Shown in pieces: positions 1 to 4,400 of a DNA stretch of 6,188 nt. The stretch spans positions 1-6,188 of the forward strand of contig JAQGPD010000446.1 of the NCBI GenBank assembly GCA_028293305.1. Reading direction: 5' to 3'. Position numbers and translations under genes: made by a program. This DNA comes from Verrucomicrobiales bacterium (GTDB taxonomy: Bacteria; Verrucomicrobiota; Verrucomicrobiia; Verrucomicrobiales; V1-33). Every line of letters starts with the position of its first letter. Position 1 is the first letter of the stretch. Under the pieces are notes generated by a model. The model saw nothing but the letters and a program-made list of their open reading frames with translations. It ran no database searches and was not told where the DNA came from.

Positions 1-63
1 AAGTGGGAAAGCGGTCAATTCCTGGCGCGGGGGAGGGGCGGAAGAATCCTGATGTTTTGGGGG

Positions 64-92
64 TTGAGTTTTAAGTATTGGGGGGGCATGAT
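64..92 (+). promoter_or_regulatory. Weak sigma70-like promoter candidate before xseB
   Basis: TTGAGT (64-69) and CATGAT (87-92) are 17 bases apart, and each matches four of six positions of the -35 and -10 consensus. The -10 box falls inside the GGGCAT/ATGCCC inverted repeat, so this reading competes with the terminator reading of the same bases. A better -10-like hexamer, TTTAAT (124-129), lies next to the ATG. It lacks a convincing -35 and would give an almost leaderless transcript. Confidence 0.18.
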
Positions 93-112
93 GCCCGTTC
101 CCGGAATTTTTT
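81..112 (+). terminator. Possible intrinsic terminator or leader hairpin
   Basis: GGGC (84-87) can pair with GCCC (93-96) around a five-base loop. An outer GGG (81-83) can pair with CCC (100-102) across a three-base bulge, and a run of six T follows at 107-112. Seen as DNA, GGGCAT-G-ATGCCC (84-96) is an inverted repeat with one central base. The layout suits an intrinsic terminator for a gene to the left, but the stem is short. It could also be an operator or a leader hairpin of xseB. Confidence 0.3.
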
Positions 113-134
113 GTCCCTCTTATTTTAATACGCC

Positions 135-479
135 ATGCCGTCCCGCGCCAAGCCTTTGCCAGCAGCTGCCGAGTCCGGGGAAGTGTCGTTTGAAGAAGCG
201 ATGGGGGAGCTGGAGGAGATCATCGAGGCCTTGGACGGGAGTCCGGCCGGGTTGGATGAATTGGTGGCCAAGTATGAGCGCGGGATGGGGTTGCTGGCGC
301 GGTGCCAGAAGCAGTTGGATGGCGCTCAGCTCCGGATTGAACAAATTGTGCGGCGCGCCGAAGGTGCGCCTGAAATCACTTCCATGACCCCTGCGGCGGC
401 GGGTGTCCCGGCGCCTGTCGCGGGGACTTCGCAGGCGCCGTCCCCCCCTACTCCAGATGATGAAATCCGACTCTTTTAG
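135..479 (+). CDS. xseB: Exodeoxyribonuclease VII small subunit
   Basis: This is the small subunit of exonuclease VII, the cytoplasmic enzyme that with the large subunit XseA degrades single-stranded DNA from both ends. The 114-residue product carries the family pattern: FEEAMGELEEIIEALD (about residues 19-34), then the L-D-E-L-V-x-K-Y-E-R-G-M signature (about 41-52), then a second helix with A-R-C-Q-K-Q-L and A-Q-L-R-I-E (about 55-69). Together these form the helical hairpin typical of XseB. It is longer than the usual 70-85 residues because of a Pro/Ala-rich tail, yet it ends in DDEIRLF, an acidic end with a final L-F that is often seen in this family. The ATG at 135 places the conserved block at the normal distance; no clear Shine-Dalgarno site precedes it. 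The last 23 bases overlap the start of dxs. XseA is not in the window. Confidence 0.92.
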   Translation: MPSRAKPLPAAAESGEVSFEEAMGELEEIIEALDGSPAGLDELVAKYERGMGLLARCQKQLDGAQLRIEQIVRRAEGAPEITSMTPAAAGVPAPVAGTSQAPSPPTPDDEIRLF

Positions 480-2379
480 CCCCGACGATTTACCGGAGAT
501 CCACTCCCCGGCCGATGTGAAGCGCCTGACGGAAAAGCAGCTCATGCTTTTGCCCGCCAAGGTGCGGAAAGATTTGATCGAGACCCTGGCAAACACCGGC
601 GGCCACCTCGGACCGAACCTTGGCGTCGTGGAACTGACCATTGCCCTGCATCGGGTCTTTGACTCGCCGAAGGACAAGTTTATATTTGATGTCAGCCATC
701 AGGGCTATGTGCATAAAATGCTGACCGGCCGCTGGGACCGCCTGTCCACCATGCGTCAGTATGAAGGCTTGAACGGCTTTTTGCTGCGGACGGAAAGCGA
801 GCATGATTGTTATGGCGCCGGGCATGCAGGCACGGCCATGAGCGCGGCCCTGGGCTTTGCGGTGGCGCGGGATTTGAATGGCACGGATGAAAATGTCATC
901 TGTGTGGCGGGCGATGCGGCATTCACCTGCGGGCCGACCTTTGAAGCGCTGAACAATGTGGCCTCCTCCACCAAACGCTTCATCACCGTCCTCAACGACA
1001 ACGAGTGGTCGATCGATAAAAACGTGGGAGCCATTGCTCGATATTTCACCGCGCTTTCCACCAATAGCGCCTATGCCCACCTGCATGACAAGGCGGCGCA
1101 GTTTGTGGAAAAAATCGGCGGCAAGGCCATGCGGAAACTGGCCAGCAAGGTCGAAGGCAGCGCCAAGAACCTGATTCTGCCGAGCGTGATTTTCGAGGAA
1201 TTCGGAATGCGTTATTACGGCCCGATCGATGGGCATAACCTGCCGCTCCTGGTCAAGACTTTCGAGTTTTTGAAAACGCAGAATGATCCCGTCATTCTGC
1301 ATATCATCACGGAAAAAGGCCGTGGGTATGAGCCCGCCCTGGCAAATCCCGGCAAGTTCCACGGCTTGGGCACCTATCAAATCGAGACGGGCGAAACCGA
1401 GGCCAGCCCCACGCCGACCTGCTCCCAGATTTTCGCGGAATCCCTGGTGAAATTTGCCCGTCAGGACAAAAAAATCACCGCCATCACCGCCGCCATGCCC
1501 GGGGGCACCGGACTGGGCCACTTTAAAAAGGAAATCCCCGAGAGGTATTTCGACGTCGGCATCGCGGAGGAGCATGCGGCCTTGTTTGCCTGCGGTTTGG
1601 CGGCGCAGGGATTGCGTCCGTTTTTGGCGATTTACAGCACCTTCATGCAGCGGGCTTATGACATGATCATTCATGACATGGCGCTGCAAAAACTGCCGGT
1701 CCGCCTGTGCATGGACCGCGGCGGCCTGAGCGGCGACGACGGCCCGACGCACCATGGGCTGTTTGATATCGGTTACCTGCGGCACGTGCCGGGTCTCATC
1801 CACATGCAGCCGAAGGATGAGGATGAATTCGTGGATATGTTATGGACCATGGCGCATTATGAAGCCGGTCCCACCGCTATCCGTTATCCCCGCGGCGCCA
1901 TCACCGGAAAAGCAGTGAAGGCCGAGCCGCAATTGTTGGAAATCGGCACTGCGGAAGTCGTGGCCGACGGCACGGATGTGGCTTTGATAGGATTGGGCAA
2001 TATGTTCAGTGTGGCCGAGCAGGCGAAAGCAAAACTGGAGGCCCTGGGCTATTCCGTGGCTTTGATCAACCCCCGCTGGATCAAGCCCTTGGACATGGCC
2101 GTGCTGGAACGTTATGCGAAACGCTGCCGGGTTTTGTGCACCTTGGAGGACCATGTGCTGCATAACGGATTCGGATGCGGGGTCATTGAGCACCTGCATG
2201 GCGCCGGGCTGCACACTCCGGTGGAGCGCCTGGGCTGGCCGGACGAATTCGTGGAGCACGGCACGCCGGCGATCCTGCGGGCGAAGCACGGCATGACGGT
2301 CGAGGATTGTGTGAAAAAAGTCCTGAAACATCTCGAAGGACGCACGCCGGTGGCCACGGCGGCGGCGGCGATGGTGTGA
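457..2379 (+). CDS. dxs: 1-deoxy-D-xylulose-5-phosphate synthase
   Basis: DXS condenses pyruvate and glyceraldehyde 3-phosphate to 1-deoxy-D-xylulose 5-phosphate with loss of CO2. This is the first step of the MEP route to isoprenoids and also supplies thiamine and pyridoxal. It is a cytoplasmic, thiamine-diphosphate-dependent, transketolase-like enzyme. Counting from 457 gives 640 residues, close to the usual length. Visible landmarks are GGHLGPNLG with catalytic-type His (residues 48-56, H50), SHQGYVHK (80-87), the cofactor/Mg motif GDAAFTCG (152-159) with its partner LNDNE (179-183), FEEFG-x4-GPIDGH (246-260), GIAEEHAA (368-375, E371 as the general Glu), YSTFMQRAYD (393-402), GDDGPTHHG (426-434) and RYPRG (476-480). 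The C-terminal transketolase domain covers about 495-620. The frame stays open upstream to a GTG at 403, but homology begins after the twin ATGATG at 457/460, so one of those is the start. Compared with E. coli DXS, the cofactor motif reads GDA instead of GDG and the SHQG block replaces GHQA. Confidence 0.96.
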   Translation: MMKSDSFSPDDLPEIHSPADVKRLTEKQLMLLPAKVRKDLIETLANTGGHLGPNLGVVELTIALHRVFDSPKDKFIFDVSHQGYVHKMLTGRWDRLSTMRQYEGLNGFLLRTESEHDCYGAGHAGTAMSAALGFAVARDLNGTDENVICVAGDAAFTCGPTFEALNNVASSTKRFITVLNDNEWSIDKNVGAIARYFTALSTNSAYAHLHDKAAQFVEKIGGKAMRKLASKVEGSAKNLILPSVIFEEFGMRYYGPIDGHNLPLLVKTFEFLKTQNDPVILHIITEKGRGYEPALANPGKFHGLGTYQIETGETEASPTPTCSQIFAESLVKFARQDKKITAITAAMPGGTGLGHFKKEIPERYFDVGIAEEHAALFACGLAAQGLRPFLAIYSTFMQRAYDMIIHDMALQKLPVRLCMDRGGLSGDDGPTHHGLFDIGYLRHVPGLIHMQPKDEDEFVDMLWTMAHYEAGPTAIRYPRGAITGKAVKAEPQLLEIGTAEVVADGTDVALIGLGNMFSVAEQAKAKLEALGYSVALINPRWIKPLDMAVLERYAKRCRVLCTLEDHVLHNGFGCGVIEHLHGAGLHTPVERLGWPDEFVEHGTPAILRAKHGMTVEDCVKKVLKHLEGRTPVATAAAAMV

Positions 2380-2417
2380 GTTCTGCTTGCCGGTCGAACT
2401 GACAAAAGCTTTCCGAG

Positions 2418-3869
2418 ATGTCCGAATTTTTAAAATCAAAAGCGTCGGCCGCAGCGGCCGGCGGGGGTGGTGCGGGGTTCTCATTGTGGCTGGATCCGGA
2501 AAGCTGGCCGGTGCCGCCGCTGAAGCTTCCGGGCCGGGGGTTCAGTGTCTGGCAGGATCCCGCGCGCTGGCCGAAGGTGGCGCTGCGCCTGCCTGGACGG
2601 GGTTTCACGGTTTGGACGCAGGAAGCGGCCTGGCCGAAATCGCGCATCCAGGTGCCCGGCGCGGGCCACACCCTATGGCTGAAGCCGGAATCCTGGCCGA
2701 AATTGATTTTGAAGGAAGTTCCCGCCGCGTCGCACGTAGAAGCCGGAGTGCCTGCCGCGCCGGCGGTGGGTGCGGAGACATCCCTGCCGACGGTGACGGA
2801 GAATGATCTGGAAACCTTGGAACCCAAGGCAGCCACGGAAAATTCAACGGTGCCGGAAACAGTGATTGCCTTCCCCGCAGCGGCGTCGGCTTCATCGGTT
2901 TCCCCGGTGCGGGCCGACCCTTCGCCGACAACGGAGCCCGGCCCCGTGTCTCCGGTGATCCTCGCTTCCGAAAGGAAACTGGAGCCGGAGACGAATAAAA
3001 TTGTGACCGGGGTCTTTCCCCCCTCTGCTTCCATGCCTTTAAAAGTTACTCAGAATAAAGCCTTCACCCTCTGGACCAAACCCGGACAGGTGCAGCCGGT
3101 CGCGATGAAAAATGGCCTGACCGCCGCGCAGTTCGCCGCTCTCGGTGCCCCGGTCGGGACGTCTCCTTCGGCTGCAAACGGGTCGACTGTTGCCGTGGCC
3201 CCGTCCGCTGCTGCGATCGGTCCGGCTCCGGCTGCGCGCGTCGCTGCGCGTGAAACCGCGCCGGTGCGTTCCGGTTTGTCCCTCGACCGCTGGCTGCCGC
3301 TTGGTGCCGGATTGGTGGCGATCATGGGTTTGAATGCGCTGATCAGCGCCGGGGAGTCCCGGAAAGCGGCGGTGGGGTCGGCGGAAATTGCCGGGATGAA
3401 CCAGCAGGTGGCCGAAGTTTCGAAGGGCTTGGCCAGCATGAAGGAGCGTAGTTCGGCCGAGTTGACCGCATTCAACGAAAAAACCGCCGCGCTCGAAACG
3501 CAGGCGGTGGCCTTGAAGCAACAGAAGGACTTGCTGGTCACCGACTTGGCGAAAGCCTTGGAGGCAGCCCGGCGCACTGAGGCGCGGCTTGCGGAGCAGG
3601 ATGCCCTCATCACCCACATGACTTCCGAGGTGGAAGCCGCCAAACTTCAAGCTTCCAAATCCGTCACCGAAGCTGATTCCAAGGTCGTCAGCGCCACCGA
3701 GGAGGCGTCCAGGGTGAAACGCGAATCCGGCGCTGAAGTGACCCAACTCCGCGAGGCCCTCGCCCGCGTGGAAGCGGAAAAAGCCGCCGCCATCAAGGCC
3801 GCCGCTGAAGCCGCGACCGCTCTGAACGAAGCCAAAACCATGCTGGAATCCGCGCCGAAGGCTCCTTGA
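2418..3869 (+). CDS. Unrecognised membrane-anchored repeat and coiled-coil protein
   Basis: I do not recognise this 483-residue protein as a named family. Its layout is clear. Residues 18-102 are four adjoining copies of a 21-22 residue unit (G-x-G-[FH]-[ST]-[LV]-W, five residues, W-P, then a basic/aliphatic stretch ending in P). Residues 103-208 are a Pro/Ala/Thr/Glu-rich, probably disordered linker. A lone fifth copy with AFTLWTKP sits at 215-222. Another Ala/Pro-rich, Arg-bearing linker leads to a single hydrophobic segment at 292-311 (WLPLGAGLVAIMGLNALISA). Residues 315-475 are an Ala/Glu/Lys-rich region that should form a long coiled coil. Arginines before the membrane segment suggest N terminus in the cytoplasm and coiled coil in the periplasm (inference). 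There is no signal peptide. The ATG lies 38 bases after the dxs stop with no terminator between, so cotranscription is likely. A cell-envelope scaffold or sensor role would be a guess. Confidence 0.85.
   Translation: MSEFLKSKASAAAAGGGGAGFSLWLDPESWPVPPLKLPGRGFSVWQDPARWPKVALRLPGRGFTVWTQEAAWPKSRIQVPGAGHTLWLKPESWPKLILKEVPAASHVEAGVPAAPAVGAETSLPTVTENDLETLEPKAATENSTVPETVIAFPAAASASSVSPVRADPSPTTEPGPVSPVILASERKLEPETNKIVTGVFPPSASMPLKVTQNKAFTLWTKPGQVQPVAMKNGLTAAQFAALGAPVGTSPSAANGSTVAVAPSAAAIGPAPAARVAARETAPVRSGLSLDRWLPLGAGLVAIMGLNALISAGESRKAAVGSAEIAGMNQQVAEVSKGLASMKERSSAELTAFNEKTAALETQAVALKQQKDLLVTDLAKALEAARRTEARLAEQDALITHMTSEVEAAKLQASKSVTEADSKVVSATEEASRVKRESGAEVTQLREALARVEAEKAAAIKAAAEAATALNEAKTMLESAPKAP
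2469..2723 (+). repeat. Four tandem 63-66 base coding repeats (aromatic W/WP repeat)
   Basis: The units lie at 2469-2531, 2532-2594, 2595-2657 and 2658-2723. The first three are exactly 63 bases; the fourth has one extra codon. At protein level they begin GAGFSLW, GRGFSVW, GRGFTVW and GAGHTLW, and each carries a second W followed by P six residues after the first W. At DNA level the copies have drifted, although CTGGCCG recurs at each W-P site. The conserved residues, rather than recent duplication, therefore carry the signal. A diverged fifth copy is found at about 3054-3107. Confidence 0.85.
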
Positions 3870-4254
3870 GTTTCCGGCGCCGGACCTTGGCGATGCGGCC
3901 GCACCCCTTCCCCGCAATGGCCTTTGCGGGCTCAGGAAAAGGGGCCGGTTCAATCCGCGGAGTCGTTTTCACCAGCGAATCGCGCGTCGCCGCCGCATAA
4001 TCGATGTTCATGCGGGCCAGGCGCAGGGGCCCGCCGGATGATTGCGGTGTCGCCGTGTCGATGCCGCGCACGAAAAGCCTATGCCCGCCGTCTGGGGCCA
4101 TGCCGGGCAGCACCCATCAGTCTGCGGGTCCCGCCGGTCGGGCGCTGGCAGGGATCCGCGTCCGCGCCGGAGCTCCATGAAGATTTTCCATCCCCGTGAC
4201 CCGCACGGCATTGGCTGAGAAGGCCAACGGCTTCCCAAGGCACCCGTGATCTTC
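3793..4254 (-). pseudogene. Protein-like antisense frame with one internal stop; possible gene remnant
   Basis: On the - strand, one frame is open from just after a TAA (4255-4257) to a TGA at 3793-3795, broken only by a TGA at 4117-4119. The first part reads FSANAVRVTGMENLHGAP and continues to ARPAGPAD. After the stop come WVLPGMAPDGGHRLFVRGID, then GGPLRLARMNIDYAAATRDS and LVKTTPRIEPAPFPEPAKA. The composition looks protein-like (few Cys, mixed hydrophobic and charged residues, mostly G/C in third positions), whereas the opposite + frame is full of Arg and Cys. An intact shorter version could start at GTG 4113 (106 residues). The last 77 bases overlap the end of the coiled-coil gene and are probably open by chance. 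I recognise no family. It may be a decayed gene or a chance open frame. Confidence 0.3.
3904..3944. terminator. Hairpin 35 bases after the coiled-coil gene, possible terminator
   Basis: CCCGCAA (3911-3917) pairs perfectly with TTGCGGG (3924-3930) around a six-base loop. Outside it, CCCCTT (3904-3909) can pair with AAGGGG (3939-3944) across an uneven internal loop. Just before, TCCGGCGCCGGA (3873-3884) is a perfect 12-base palindrome. The position after the 3869 stop suits the end of the xseB-dxs unit. There is no T run on either strand, so intrinsic termination is uncertain. Confidence 0.28.
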
Positions 4255-4400
4255 TTATGTGTGGGACTGTATTTGTAGAATGATAGATTTCTAACACCAA
4301 GTCTGCTTGTTGTGTTCAAATGATTTCTATATTTTGGTTGAGTTGGCGCGAATGCTGTGCATAAGAACACTTATAAACTGTTCGTAAACCAATATACATT
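4255..4400 (+). promoter_or_regulatory. AT-rich control region of the secreted repeat protein
   Basis: About a third of these bases are G or C by hand count, in contrast to the GC-rich flanks. AACAC-CAAG (4293-4301) pairs with CTTG-TT-GTGTT (4306-4316): a nine-pair stem with a two-base bulge and a TCTG loop. The 8-mer GATTTCTA occurs at 4286-4293 and again at 4322-4329, on either side of the hairpin. A second small hairpin is ATAAG-aaca-CTTAT (4361-4374). Weak promoter-like pairs are TTGTTG (4307-4312) with TATATT (4328-4333), spacing 15, and TTGAGT (4338-4343) with CATAAG (4360-4365), spacing 16. No Shine-Dalgarno site is visible before the GTG at 4401. Confidence 0.4.

Larger units (their letters stand above)
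1..134 (+). other. Leader upstream of xseB, possibly with the tail of a preceding gene
   Basis: No full gene fits here. One + frame (positions 2-52) is open from the window edge and ends in TGA at 50-52, reading SGKAVNSWRGGGAEES. It could be the last 16 residues of an upstream gene. The usual neighbour would be xseA, but these residues do not resemble a recognisable XseA end, so I do not claim it. A second frame is open from the edge to a TAA at 71-73, so the choice of frame is not secure. The stretch also holds a run of seven G (80-86), a hairpin and a T run, listed separately. Confidence 0.2.

Noticed and set aside
1..52. End of xseA
   Set aside because: The position would suit xseA, but the 16 residues before the TGA at 50-52 show no XseA feature and too little is present to name it.
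442..448. Run of seven C as a phase-variation switch
   Set aside because: A slip would alter only the Pro-rich tail of XseB and leave dxs intact; a seven-base run is not unusual in this GC-rich sequence.
403..456. GTG 403 as the start of dxs, adding 18 residues
   Set aside because: The extra stretch (MSRRLSRGLRRRRPPLLQ) is an Arg-rich shadow of the XseB tail and has no counterpart in DXS; the twin ATG at 457/460 fits the family start.
490..1803. 437-residue open frame on the - strand opposite dxs
   Set aside because: It lies wholly within dxs, whose motifs are unmistakable. It is a by-product of GC-rich codon use on the other strand and resembles no protein I know.
2387..2806. 139-residue + frame overlapping the start of the aromatic repeat gene
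   Set aside because: It is a shifted reading of the repeat region, rich in Gly/Ala/Arg; the 2418 frame has the ordered repeats and runs three times as far.
3039..3953. 304-residue - strand frame opposite the coiled-coil gene
   Set aside because: Its Gly/Phe/Arg-rich low-order sequence mirrors Ala/Glu/Lys codons on the + strand; no domain or plausible start context.
3924..4199. 91-residue + frame in the gap after the coiled-coil gene
   Set aside because: Very rich in Arg, Cys and Pro with no pattern, as expected from non-coding GC-rich DNA; the - strand frame in the same place looks more protein-like.
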